Positions 36,178 through 44,836 of a stretch of DNA of 64,000 nucleotides are shown here, in pieces. The notes under the pieces were generated by a model, which had not been told where the DNA came from, ran no database searches, and saw only the letters and a program-made list of their open reading frames with translations. The position numbers were made by a program, and so were the translations under genes. How positions within the stretch are numbered: the stretch's first letter is position 1; each line of letters begins with the position of its first letter. Origin of the DNA: Solwaraspora sp. WMMD791 (GTDB lineage Bacteria > Actinomycetota > Actinomycetes > Mycobacteriales > Micromonosporaceae); assembly GCF_029581195.1 (NCBI RefSeq), contig NZ_CP120737.1:3759001-3823000 (forward strand), in the 5' to 3' direction.

Positions 36178-38031
36178 GTGCACGTCGGCGACCGGAAACC
36201 CGCTCAGCTGGGCATCGACTTCGGGACCTCGTCCACCGTCGCGGTGCTGGCAGTCGCCGGGCGGGAGCCCCGCCCGCTGCTGTTCGACGGTTCCCCGGTG
36301 CTGCCGTCGGCGGTCTGCCTCGATCCCACCGGTCGGTTGCTCACCGGCCGGGACGCGCTGCACACGGCGATCGCGACACCGGCGGCCTTCGAACCGCACC
36401 CGAAACTGCGCATCGACGACGACACGGTCCTGCTCGCCGGCACCGAGGTCGGCGTCGCCGAGCTGTACCGGGCCGTCCTCGACCGGGTGCGCACCGCCGC
36501 CCGGGCGGTCACCGCCGACGACGCCGACCCGCAGCTGACCGTCACCTGCCCCGCCGGCTGGGGCCGGGTCCGACGTGCGGTGCTGGCCGACGCGGCCGGG
36601 CCGCAGACCCGGCTACTGGACGAACCGGTCGCCGCCGCACACCACCTGGCCCACATCGCCGGCGACCGCGTGCCCGACGGCGGCCGGGTGCTGATCTACG
36701 ACTTCGGGGCCGGCACCATCGACGCGGCGGTCGTACGCCGGCGTGGCACCGACTTTCGCACCGAGGCGTCGAACGGCACCCCGGACTGCGGCGGCCTCGA
36801 CATCGACGCGGCGATCGTCGCGCGGCTACGGGTCCTCGGTACGGCGGCCCTGTGGCAGCGGCTCGACCAGCCGCGATCGGTCGGCGACCGCCGCGCCCGC
36901 CACCAGTTGTGGCACAACGTCAGGGCGGCCAAGGAGATGCTGTCCCGGGCCTCGACGACGCTGATCCACCTGCCGCTGCTCGACATCGACGTACCGCTCG
37001 GCCGCGAAGAGCTCGACGAACTCGCCGCACCGGTGATCGCACGCACGGTCGGCACCGTCGAGCAGACCCTCGCCGCCGCCGGGATCTCCGCCACCGAGCT
37101 GTCCGCGATCTTCCTCTGTGGCGGATCCAGCCGGATGCCGGCGGTCGCCACCGTGCTGCACCGCCGCTTCGGCATCGCACCGGTCACCGTGGAGCAGCCG
37201 GAGCTGGCCGTCGCCGAGGGCAGCGTACGGGTGCCCCGGGTCGTCGACCACCGCCCGCCGGCGACCGGCGTCCTGCCGCCGACCGTCGACCCCGGCGGGT
37301 CCGCGCCCGGTACGCCGGCCACCGCGCCCGCCGTACCGGCGGCCGGGGCCGCACCGCCCGGTACGGCGGTCGAGGTCGGCCGGCGCCGGCCCCGCCGGCC
37401 GGTGCTGCTGGCCGGAGCGGTCGCCGGGCTGCTCGGCGTCGTCGCGGCGCTCGCCCCCTTCTGGCCCGACATCGGCTCCGACGACGGCTCCGGCAGCGGC
37501 TTTGGCAGCGGCTCCGACGGCGCGACGGACCCGGTCGGGCAACCGTCGGCGTCGGCCGGCACCGGTTATCCCGCTGGCGTCGACCCCTGCCTGGTCGGCA
37601 CCTGGCGAACCACCGTGGATGAGGTCGACGGCACGATAGACGGCGACCCGGTGCGGTACAGCGGGGGCGAGGGCGCTCTGACCACCTTCGCCGCGGACGG
37701 GTCGCTGTCGGTCGACTACACCCACCGCGCCCACCGCCTGGCGCAGCACGACGGGGTCTTCTGGTCGGACCATGTCCTCGGCACGGCCACCGGCAGCTAC
37801 CACGCCGAGGACGCGGAGTTGATCATGCGGTACACCGAGGTCGACGCGGTGATCCGGCTCTTCCGGGGCGACGAGTTGCAGCGCGAACGTGTCCCCGAGT
37901 TCAGCGCCGTACCGGTGCAGTACCGGTGCACCCGCGACGAGCTGTTCACCTTCAGCACCGACGGGACGTTCTCGACACAGATGGCCCGGGTCCGGCCGCT
38001 CTCGACCCCGGCCCACGGCCCCCAGGCCTGA
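36178..38031 (+). CDS. membrane-spanning Hsp70-like protein with an exported C-terminal domain
   Basis: 617 residues. Residues 8-350 are an actin-like Hsp70 ATPase domain: phosphate-1 LGIDFGTSST (11-20), phosphate-2 IYDFGAGTID (173-182) and adenosine motif FLCGGSSRMPAV (312-323). The substrate-binding domain of DnaK is absent. Instead there is a Pro/Ala-rich linker, a basic stretch RRRPRRP, one membrane span (409-427), a Gly/Ser/Asp spacer, and an outside domain of about 140 residues beginning PCLVGTWRTTVDE and ending with CTRDELF, so two Cys could form a disulfide. The outer part looks beta-rich, like small lipocalin-type folds. Possible role: coupling an outside signal or stress to a cytosolic ATPase. 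Function unknown. Confidence 0.85.
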   Translation: MHVGDRKPAQLGIDFGTSSTVAVLAVAGREPRPLLFDGSPVLPSAVCLDPTGRLLTGRDALHTAIATPAAFEPHPKLRIDDDTVLLAGTEVGVAELYRAVLDRVRTAARAVTADDADPQLTVTCPAGWGRVRRAVLADAAGPQTRLLDEPVAAAHHLAHIAGDRVPDGGRVLIYDFGAGTIDAAVVRRRGTDFRTEASNGTPDCGGLDIDAAIVARLRVLGTAALWQRLDQPRSVGDRRARHQLWHNVRAAKEMLSRASTTLIHLPLLDIDVPLGREELDELAAPVIARTVGTVEQTLAAAGISATELSAIFLCGGSSRMPAVATVLHRRFGIAPVTVEQPELAVAEGSVRVPRVVDHRPPATGVLPPTVDPGGSAPGTPATAPAVPAAGAAPPGTAVEVGRRRPRRPVLLAGAVAGLLGVVAALAPFWPDIGSDDGSGSGFGSGSDGATDPVGQPSASAGTGYPAGVDPCLVGTWRTTVDEVDGTIDGDPVRYSGGEGALTTFAADGSLSVDYTHRAHRLAQHDGVFWSDHVLGTATGSYHAEDAELIMRYTEVDAVIRLFRGDELQRERVPEFSAVPVQYRCTRDELFTFSTDGTFSTQMARVRPLSTPAHGPQA

Positions 38032-38102
38032 CCGCCCGCCGGCCAGCGTCCAACGGCTGGGGCCCGCGACCGCCAGCGGCGGGGCCCGCGACCGGCCGGT
38101 GC

Positions 38103-39467
38103 CTAGGCCGGGCTGGCGGCGCGGACCGCGTCGGCGATCCGCTCGGCGACCGACCGGGCGTCAGCCACGGTGGCCGCCTCGACCATCACCCGGACCAGCG
38201 GTTCGGTACCCGACGGGCGCAGCAGCACCCGGCCGGTGCCGCCCAGCTCCGCCTCGGCCGACTGCGCCGCCGCCCGCACGGCCGGTGCCTCGGTGCCGGC
38301 GATCCGGTCGCCCACCGGCACGTTGATCAGCACCTGGGGCAGCTTGGTGACGGTGGCGGCCAGTTCGGCCAGCGACCTACCGGTGGCCGCCATCCGGGAC
38401 ATCAGCTGCAGGCCGGTGAGGACCCCGTCGCCGGTGGTGGCGAAACTCGGCAGCACGATGTGACCGCTCTGCTCGCCGCCGAGGGCGTACCCGCCGGAGC
38501 GCAGCTCCTCCAGGACGTACCGGTCGCCGACCTTGGTCTCGACCAGCCTGACGCCCTCCCGGGACATGGCCAGGCGCAGACCGAGGTTGCTCATCACGGT
38601 GGCGACCAGGGTGTCGGCCGTCAGCGTCCCGGCGTCGCGCATGGCCAGTGCGAGGATCGCCATGATCTCGTCGCCGTCGACCTCGTCGCCGGCGGCGGTG
38701 ACCGCCAGGCAGCGGTCGGCGTCGCCGTCGTGGGCCAGCCCCAGGTCGGCGCCGTGCTCCAGGACGGCGGCCCGGACCACGTCCAGGTGGGTGGAGCCGC
38801 AGCCGTCGTTGATGTTGAGCCCGTCCGGCTCGGCGTTGATCGCGATCACCTCGGCACCGGCCTCCCGGTACGCCACCGGCGCGACCTCGGCCGCCGCGCC
38901 GTTGGCGCAGTCGACCACCACCTTCAGCCCGTCGAGCCGGTGGCCGACCGTGCTGGTGAGGTGCCCGACGTAGTGCTCGGCGCCGTCGAGCAGGTCGTGC
39001 ACCCGGCCGATGCCGGCCCCGGTCGGGCGGCGCCGGCCGACCGAGCCGTCGCCGGAGATCGCCGCGTCGATCGCGGCCTCGATCTTCATTTCGATGTCGT
39101 CGGGCAGTTTGTGTCCACCGGCGGCGAAGAGTTTGATCCCGTTGTCGGGCATCGGGTTGTGCGAGGCGGAGAGCATCACGCCGAAGTCGGCCTTGGTCTC
39201 ACCGACCAGGAACGCCACCCCGGGGGTCGGCAACACGCCGACCCGCAGCACGTTGGCACCGGCGCTGGTCAGTCCGGCCACCACCGCCGCCTCCAGCATC
39301 TCACCGCTGGCCCGGGGGTCGCGGCCGACGACGGCCAGCGGCTGGTGGCTCGGGTCACGCTCGGCGAGGGTGTGGGCAGCGGCGACGGCGACCGCCATCG
39401 CCAGCTCCGGAGTGAGATCGGCGTTGGCCCGCCCGCGTACGCCATCGGTGCCGAACAGCCGCGTCAT
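38103..39467 (-). CDS. glmM: phosphoglucosamine mutase
   Basis: 454 residues. Converts glucosamine-6-phosphate to glucosamine-1-phosphate, after Glm[16 protein letters not shown] at the N-terminus, catalytic Ser in [13 protein letters not shown], metal-binding DGDADRC, and the phosphate loop [15 protein letters not shown] at 39467 has GGAGG 9 bases upstream; an ATG three codons earlier directly abuts this site and is rejected. Its position next to rpsI-rplM is conserved in actinobacteria. Confidence 0.97.
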   Translation of the reverse strand: MTRLFGTDGVRGRANADLTPELAMAVAVAAAHTLAERDPSHQPLAVVGRDPRASGEMLEAAVVAGLTSAGANVLRVGVLPTPGVAFLVGETKADFGVMLSASHNPMPDNGIKLFAAGGHKLPDDIEMKIEAAIDAAISGDGSVGRRRPTGAGIGRVHDLLDGAEHYVGHLTSTVGHRLDGLKVVVDCANGAAAEVAPVAYREAGAEVIAINAEPDGLNINDGCGSTHLDVVRAAVLEHGADLGLAHDGDADRCLAVTAAGDEVDGDEIMAILALAMRDAGTLTADTLVATVMSNLGLRLAMSREGVRLVETKVGDRYVLEELRSGGYALGGEQSGHIVLPSFATTGDGVLTGLQLMSRMAATGRSLAELAATVTKLPQVLINVPVGDRIAGTEAPAVRAAAQSAEAELGGTGRVLLRPSGTEPLVRVMVEAATVADARSVAERIADAVRAASPA

Positions 39468-39612
39468 ACTTGTCATCCTCCGAGGGTCCCGCAACTGGTG
39501 CCGGTCCGCCGGCCCGCCACGGGGTGAGGGGCGGCCCACCCGGTGGTGTGCGGGTGGGGTCCGGCAACCGATGAAGATACTGCCGGCGAACGGGAGAAAA
39601 CACGCCAACTAG

Positions 39613-39668
39613 ACAAAAAAGCACGGACGGCCGGGAAACCCTGCGGAAAGGGTGTCCCGGCCGTCCGT
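39613..39668 (-). terminator. rho-independent terminator of rplM-rpsI
   Basis: A 14-bp perfect stem (39655-39668 with 39623-39636) is followed on the minus strand by GC and six T (39620-39615). This is the only terminator in the window with a clear T-run. Confidence 0.9.
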
Positions 39669-39685
39669 TCAGCCGTGCACGACGA

Positions 39686-40174
39686 CTAGCGCTTCGAGTA
39701 CTGCGGAGCCTTACGGGCCTTCTTGAGGCCGTACTTCTTGCTCTCCTTGACCCGGGCGTCCCGGGTCAGGAAGCCGGCCTTCTTCAGCGCCGGACGGTCG
39801 TCGAGGTCGTTGGCGCACAGCGCCCGCGCGATGCCGAGCCGCAGCGCACCGGCCTGGCCGGTGATGCCGCCGCCGCGCAGGTTCGCGATCACGTCGAACG
39901 CCTCGGCCTTCTCGGCGGTGACCAGCGGCTCGCGGATCAGCTGCTGGTGCACCTTGCTCGGGAAGTACTCCTCGAGCTCCCGCCCGTTGCAGGTGATCTT
40001 CCCAGAGCCCGGAACGATCCGGACCCGGACGATGGCTTCCTTGCGCCGACCCACGGTCTGGATCGGGCGCTCTCCGCGCGGCGTGCGCACGACGGGGGCG
40101 GGCGCCGCAGCGGGGGCCACCTCGGTGTCGGCGTCGACGACGGCGACCGGGCTGGCCTCGGTGGTGTCGGTCAT
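39686..40174 (-). CDS. rpsI: 30S ribosomal protein S9
   Basis: 162 residues. The start is the ATG at 40174 ([14 protein letters not shown]) with AAGGAA just upstream. An acidic, Ala-rich N-terminal extension of about 35 residues, common in actinobacteria, precedes the S9 core ([20 protein letters not shown]) and the C-terminal [18 protein letters not shown] that reaches the decoding site. Second gene of rplM-rpsI, 20 bases after rplM, followed by a strong terminator. Confidence 0.98.
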   Translation of the reverse strand: MTDTTEASPVAVVDADTEVAPAAAPAPVVRTPRGERPIQTVGRRKEAIVRVRIVPGSGKITCNGRELEEYFPSKVHQQLIREPLVTAEKAEAFDVIANLRGGGITGQAGALRLGIARALCANDLDDRPALKKAGFLTRDARVKESKKYGLKKARKAPQYSKR

Positions 40175-40194
40175 GCTGTTTCCTTCGCCCGCGC

Positions 40195-40638
40195 TCACTG
40201 CGCGATCTGCTTGATCTCGAACGGCACCGGCTGCTGCGCGCCGTGCGGGTGCTCCGCACCGGCGTACACCTTGAGCTTGCGGATCAGCTTGTTGCCGAGC
40301 TTGTTGTGCGGGAGCATGCCCTTGACAGCCAGCTCGATCGCCCGCTCCGGACGCTTGGCCAGCAGCTCGTCGTAGCCGACCTGCTTGAGCCCACCGGGGT
40401 AACCGGAGTGCCGGTAGGCCACCTTGGTGTGCCGCTTGTTGCCGGTCAACGCCACCTTGCCGGCGTTGACGACGATGACGAAGTCACCGGTGTCGACATG
40501 CGGCGCGAACGTGGGCTTGTGCTTGCCGCGCAGCAGCGTGGCGGCGTGGGTGGCCAGGCGGCCCAGCACGACATCAGAGGCGTCGATCACGTGCCACTGA
40601 CGCTCGATCTCACCCGGCTTCGGGCTGTACGTACGCAC
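40195..40638 (-). CDS. rplM: 50S ribosomal protein L13
   Basis: 147 residues. GTG at 40638 ([20 protein letters not shown]) follows AAGG; the long upstream frame is not protein-like. [38 protein letters not shown] and [22 protein letters not shown] are standard. First gene of the rplM-rpsI operon. Confidence 0.98.
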   Translation of the reverse strand: MRTYSPKPGEIERQWHVIDASDVVLGRLATHAATLLRGKHKPTFAPHVDTGDFVIVVNAGKVALTGNKRHTKVAYRHSGYPGGLKQVGYDELLAKRPERAIELAVKGMLPHNKLGNKLIRKLKVYAGAEHPHGAQQPVPFEIKQIAQ

Positions 40639-41008
40639 AGGTCTACCTTGTCTCGTCGTCGGTCTGGGGTCGCGCGTCGGTCGTCGGGTAACGCGCGGGC
40701 CGGCAGGACGACCCGATGACCGGGCAACCCGTAAAGGAACGCGCGCGCGAACGACAAGCATACCCCGGCTGGCCTGCCACCCTGCAGCGGGCCCGCCCTG
40801 CGGGCAGTGCTCCCGACGGGCGACGCTCGCTGGCGACGGTGACTAGCCTGGCGAGGGACGCCCCTCGGCTGTCGCACAACAGCAGGCAACGATACCGGGT
40901 GACGGCCGGAGCGGTCAAAACAGCGGACCGCCGCCCGGCCGCCGCCCGGCCGCCGCCCGGCCGCCGCCCGGCCGCCGCCCGGTTCGGGCGCCCGACGGAC
41001 ACCGTCCG
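40639..41008. other. 370-base intergenic region between rplM and narK
   Basis: Contains the presumed rplM promoter and leader close to 40639-40750 and, toward narK, an 11-bp tandem repeat (40928-40982). No protein-like frame, RNA gene or further palindrome was recognised. Confidence 0.6.
40928..40982. repeat. five perfect 11-bp tandem repeats
   Basis: CCGCCGCCCGG is repeated five times without a change, 26 bases after the stop codon of narK (minus strand). All G and C. Perfect identity suggests recent slippage. Confidence 0.9.
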
Positions 41009-42436
41009 TCAGACGCCCGGCAGTTGCGCCCCCGGCCGCCGGTACACCGCCCAGGTGACCACCACGCAGACCGCGTAGAAGGCGATGAACGCCAGGTACG
41101 CCGCGTCCGCCGTACCGTAGGTCAGGAACGACTGCCGGAAGGCGATGTTGACCAGCACCCCGCCGAAGGCCCCGACCGCGCCGGCGATGCCGATCAGCGC
41201 CCCGGCCAGTCGGATCGACCGACGTTCGGCCGCGACCGGGTCGACCCCGGCGGTGATCTGTCCGGCCGCCTTCGCCCGGAAGATCGCCGGGATCATCTTG
41301 TACGTCGATCCGTTGCCGATGCCGGAGAAGACGAACAGGGCCATGAACCCGACCAGGTACAGCGGCAGCGAGCGCTGCGTCGAGGCGTACCAGACGATGC
41401 CCGCGCCGACCGCCATCGCCACGAAGTTCCAGAACGTCACCCGGGCGCCGCCGAGGCGGTCGGCCAGGTGGCCGCCGACCGGCCGGATCAGCGAACCGAT
41501 CAGCGGTCCCAGGAAGGTCAGGTACGCGGCGTCGATCGGGGTGGCGAACTGCTCGGCGAACTGGATCTGCAGCACCTGGCCGAAGGCGAAGCCGAACCCG
41601 ATGAACGAGCCGAAGGTCCCGATGTACAGGAACGACATGACCCAGGTGTGTGGCTGGCGGGTCGCCTCCCGCATCGCGCCGCGCTCGTTGGCGGCCGTGC
41701 TGACGTTGTCCATGTACCGGGCCGCGCAGAGCGCGGCGACCACGATCAACGGCAGGTAGACCGCGGGCACCAGACGCGGGTACGCGGCGCCGACCGTGGC
41801 CAGCACGGCCAGCCCGACCAGCTGCACGGCCGGTACGCCGATGTTGCCGCCGCCGGCGTTGAGCCCGAGGGCCCAGCCCTTGAGCCGCTGCGGGTAGAAC
41901 ACGTTGATGTTCGCCATCGAGGAGGCGAAGTTGCCGCCACCGACCCCGGCGAGGCAGGCCAGCACCATCAGGGTCGAGTAGGAGACGCCGGGTTCGAGCA
42001 GGATCGTCATCGGCACCGCCGGCAGGAGCAGCAGCAACGCGCTGACGATCGTCCAGTTCCGGCCGCCGAAGACCGCGACCGCGAAGGTGTACGGCAGCCG
42101 CAGCACCGAGCCGACCGCGGCCGGTACGGCGGTCAGCAGGAACTTGCCCGCCGGGTCGATGCCGTACTCCGGGCCCATGAACAGCACGAGCACCGACCAC
42201 AGGCTCCACACCGAGAAGCCGATGTGTTCGGAGACGATGGAGAAGATCAGGTTGCGGCGGGCGATCGGCGCACCGGTCTCCCGCCAGAAGTCGGGGTCCT
42301 CGGGGCGCCAGTCGTCGATCCACCGGCCGCCCCGCCGCCGGTGGCCCTCCGGCGCGGACGCGGTGGTGCTCGGCGGCAGGACCGGATCGCTGGCGGCGAC
42401 CTCTGCTGTCGTGGTATCCGTGGTGGCCTGGCTCAT
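41009..42436 (-). CDS. narK: nitrate/nitrite transporter, MFS NNP family
   Basis: 475 residues, about twelve membrane spans after a 60-residue cytosolic N-terminus. The nitrate signature region GVGGGNFASSMANINVFYP and its C-terminal counterpart (FSGIGNGSTYKMIPAIF) are present, as are the Arg in LRLPYTF and RPVGGHLADRLGG used for anion binding. Imports nitrate for the assimilation genes transcribed divergently. GGAGGAG lies about 10 bases before the ATG. The 252-base divergent region holds two GAAAC motifs that could belong to GlnR boxes. Confidence 0.95.
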   Translation of the reverse strand: MSQATTDTTTAEVAASDPVLPPSTTASAPEGHRRRGGRWIDDWRPEDPDFWRETGAPIARRNLIFSIVSEHIGFSVWSLWSVLVLFMGPEYGIDPAGKFLLTAVPAAVGSVLRLPYTFAVAVFGGRNWTIVSALLLLLPAVPMTILLEPGVSYSTLMVLACLAGVGGGNFASSMANINVFYPQRLKGWALGLNAGGGNIGVPAVQLVGLAVLATVGAAYPRLVPAVYLPLIVVAALCAARYMDNVSTAANERGAMREATRQPHTWVMSFLYIGTFGSFIGFGFAFGQVLQIQFAEQFATPIDAAYLTFLGPLIGSLIRPVGGHLADRLGGARVTFWNFVAMAVGAGIVWYASTQRSLPLYLVGFMALFVFSGIGNGSTYKMIPAIFRAKAAGQITAGVDPVAAERRSIRLAGALIGIAGAVGAFGGVLVNIAFRQSFLTYGTADAAYLAFIAFYAVCVVVTWAVYRRPGAQLPGV

Positions 42437-42501
42437 GGCGGCTCAGCTCCTCCGCGATCGGTCGGTAGCGGTCGGTGTTGGCAGGAAGCTAGGCGTGGCC
42501 A

Positions 42502-42517
42502 GTTTCGATCGGGTGCA
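42502..42517 (-). promoter_or_regulatory. possible GlnR box (narK side), weak
   Basis: On the minus strand TGCAC-N6-GAAAC; the second half matches the GlnR consensus GTNAC-N6-GAAAC fully, the first half only partly. Confidence 0.25.
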
Positions 42518-42628
42518 ACTGGCGATTCGGGCGCGCAACGGAGAACGCACGGCCCGCCGTGACCGATAGTGAGATCGATCAGGCGTCAGATCAGCCAACC
42601 CTCTGCCACCGGCTCGTGTGAGCCGCTC

Positions 42629-42651
42629 TTAGCAGGCTCGAAACAATCGAG
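42629..42651 (+). promoter_or_regulatory. possible GlnR box and overlapping palindrome (nasA side), weak
   Basis: TTAGC-N6-GAAAC (42629-42644) is a partial GlnR box; overlapping it, CTCGA-N5-TCGAG (42637-42651) is a perfect short palindrome. Either could regulate the reductase operon. Confidence 0.3.
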
Positions 42652-42688
42652 ACGTCCCGGCGAAATCGCCCACCGGCACGCTTCGCAC

Positions 42689-44836
42689 ATGCCACGCAGC
42701 GTGCAGGTGACCATCGGGCCGGCCGGCCAGGACACCGCCCGGACCGTGGCGACGCACTGTCCGTACTGCGCGTTGCAGTGCGGCATGCACCTGCGCGCCG
42801 ACCCCGACGGCACGGTCACGGTGGAACCCCGGCAGTTCCCCACGAACCAGGGTGGCCTCTGTCAGAAGGGCTGGACCGCCGCCGAGCTGCTCGACCACCC
42901 GCAGCGGCTGACCACGCCGCTGGTGCGCGACCGGCGCGACGCGCCGCTGCGCCCGGCCAGCTGGGACGAGGCGCTGGCGCGGATCGTCGACGGCGTCACC
43001 GGCATCCAGCGGGCGCACGGCCGCGACGCGGTCGCCGTCTTCGGCGGCGGCGGGCTGACCAACGAGAAGGCGTACGCGCTGGGCAAGTTCGCCCGGGTCG
43101 CGCTGCGCACCCGCAACATCGACTACAACGGCCGATTCTGCATGTCCTCGGCGGCCGCCGCCGGGATGCGGGCCTTCGGCGTCGACCGCGGCCTGCCGTT
43201 CCCGTTGGCCGACGTCGGCGCCGCCGACACGCTGCTGCTGGTCGGCGCGAACGTGGCCGAGACGATGCCGCCGTTCGCCCGCTACCTGACCGAGCTCAAA
43301 CAGCGCGGCGGTACGTTGATCGTGGTCGACCCCCGGCGGACGGCCACCGCCCGGCTGGCCGACCTGCACCTGCAGCCCACCCCCGGTACCGACCTGGCGT
43401 TGGCCAACGCGCTGCTGCACGTCGTGCTCCGCGAAGGCTGGGTCGACCGGGACTACGTGGCGCAGCGGACCACCGGCTTCGACGCCGTCCGGGCCACCGT
43501 CGCCGGGTACTGGCCGGCCCGGGTGGAACGGTTGACCGGCGTACCGATCGCCGATCTGGAGGCGACGGCGCGGGCCCTGGCCGGCGGCGGCCGACCCGAC
43601 ACCGACGCCGCGCCGGCCAGGGTCGTCATCCTCACCGCGCGCGGGGCCGAACAGCATGCCAAGGGCGTGGACACGGTCAGCGCGTACGTCAACCTGGCGC
43701 TCGCCCTCGGGCTGCCCGGCCGACCCGGCTCCGGCTACGGCTGTCTGACCGGTCAGGGGAACGGCCAGGGCGGGCGGGAGCACGGTCAGAAGGCCGACCA
43801 GCTGCCCGGCTACCGGCGCATCGACGATCCGGCGGCCCGCGCGCACGTCGCCGGGGTGTGGGGCGTCGACCCGGCCGACCTGCCCGGCCCGGGAGTCTCC
43901 GCCTACGAACTACTGGACTCGCTCGGTACCGAGGCCGGGCCGAAGGCGCTGCTGGTGTTCGGCTCCAACCCGGTGGTCTCCGCGCCGCGCGCCGGCCGGG
44001 TCCAGCAGCGACTGGCCGATCTGGACCTGCTGGTGGTGGCCGATTTCGTGCTGTCGGAGACGGCGGCGATGGCCGACGTCGTGCTGCCCAGCGCCCAGTG
44101 GGCCGAGGAGGACGGCACGATGACCAACCTGGAGGGTCGGGTGCTGCGCCGGCACGCGGTCCGCCCGCCGCCGGCCGGTGCCCGCACCGACCTGGCCGTC
44201 CTCGCCGACCTGGCGCAGCGGTTGGGCTGCCCGGCCGGGCAGTTCCCGGCCGAGCCGGGCGAGGTCTTCACCGAGCTGCGCCGCGCCTCGGCCGGCGGGA
44301 TCGCCGACTACGCCGGGGTCACCTGGGAGCGGATCGACGCCGCCGACGGCGTCTTCTGGCCGTGCCCCGACCCGGACCGGCCGGACACCCCACGGATGTT
44401 CACCGACCGTTTCCCCACGCCCGATGGGCGGGCCCGGTTCGTCGCGGTGGAGCACCGTGGCGCCGCCGAGGAGCCCTGCGCCGACTATCCGCTCTACCTG
44501 ACCACGGGTCGGGTGCTGGCCCAGTACCAGTCCGGCGCGCAGACCCGGCGGATCGCGCCGCTGCGCGACGCCGCCCCGGCCGCCTTCGTCGAGCTGCACC
44601 CGGACCTGGCCGAGCAACTCGGCGTCACCGACGGCGACCCGGTACGGGTGACCAGCCGACGCGGCGAGATGCGCGCCCCGGCCCGGGTGACCACCTCGAT
44701 CCGCCCGGACACCGTCTTCGCGCCGTTCCACTGGGGTGGCGTGGCCCGGATCAATTCGGTGACCAGCGACGCGCTGGACCCGACGTCCCGAATGCCCGAG
44801 TTCAAGATCTGCGCGGTCAGGGTGGAGCGAGCGTGA
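42689..44836 (+). CDS. nasA: assimilatory nitrate reductase catalytic subunit
   Basis: 715 residues from the ATG at 42689; no ribosome site marks it, and GTG codons at 42701 and 42707 or an upstream start are possible. An N-terminal 4Fe-4S site is formed by Cys24, Cys27, Cys31 and Cys58 (HCPYCALQCG). Molybdopterin-guanine-dinucleotide domains follow: GRFCMSSAAAAGMRAFGVDRGLP with the probable Mo-ligand Cys, GQGNGQGGREHGQKADQLPGYR, and the C-terminal beta-barrel (LTTGRVLAQYQSG). This is the cytoplasmic NasA/NarB type without a signal peptide. Its stop overlaps the electron-transfer gene (GTGA). Confidence 0.93.
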   Translation: MPRSVQVTIGPAGQDTARTVATHCPYCALQCGMHLRADPDGTVTVEPRQFPTNQGGLCQKGWTAAELLDHPQRLTTPLVRDRRDAPLRPASWDEALARIVDGVTGIQRAHGRDAVAVFGGGGLTNEKAYALGKFARVALRTRNIDYNGRFCMSSAAAAGMRAFGVDRGLPFPLADVGAADTLLLVGANVAETMPPFARYLTELKQRGGTLIVVDPRRTATARLADLHLQPTPGTDLALANALLHVVLREGWVDRDYVAQRTTGFDAVRATVAGYWPARVERLTGVPIADLEATARALAGGGRPDTDAAPARVVILTARGAEQHAKGVDTVSAYVNLALALGLPGRPGSGYGCLTGQGNGQGGREHGQKADQLPGYRRIDDPAARAHVAGVWGVDPADLPGPGVSAYELLDSLGTEAGPKALLVFGSNPVVSAPRAGRVQQRLADLDLLVVADFVLSETAAMADVVLPSAQWAEEDGTMTNLEGRVLRRHAVRPPPAGARTDLAVLADLAQRLGCPAGQFPAEPGEVFTELRRASAGGIADYAGVTWERIDAADGVFWPCPDPDRPDTPRMFTDRFPTPDGRARFVAVEHRGAAEEPCADYPLYLTTGRVLAQYQSGAQTRRIAPLRDAAPAAFVELHPDLAEQLGVTDGDPVRVTSRRGEMRAPARVTTSIRPDTVFAPFHWGGVARINSVTSDALDPTSRMPEFKICAVRVERA

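Noticed and set aside
40928-40982. CRISPR-like array
   Set aside because: The 11-base units are contiguous with no spacers.
42778-44832. Very long open frame running through the nitrate reductase gene into the electron-transfer gene
   Set aside because: The first 2 kb are an Arg/Gly-rich shadow of nasA in another frame; real protein begins at the GTG at 44833.
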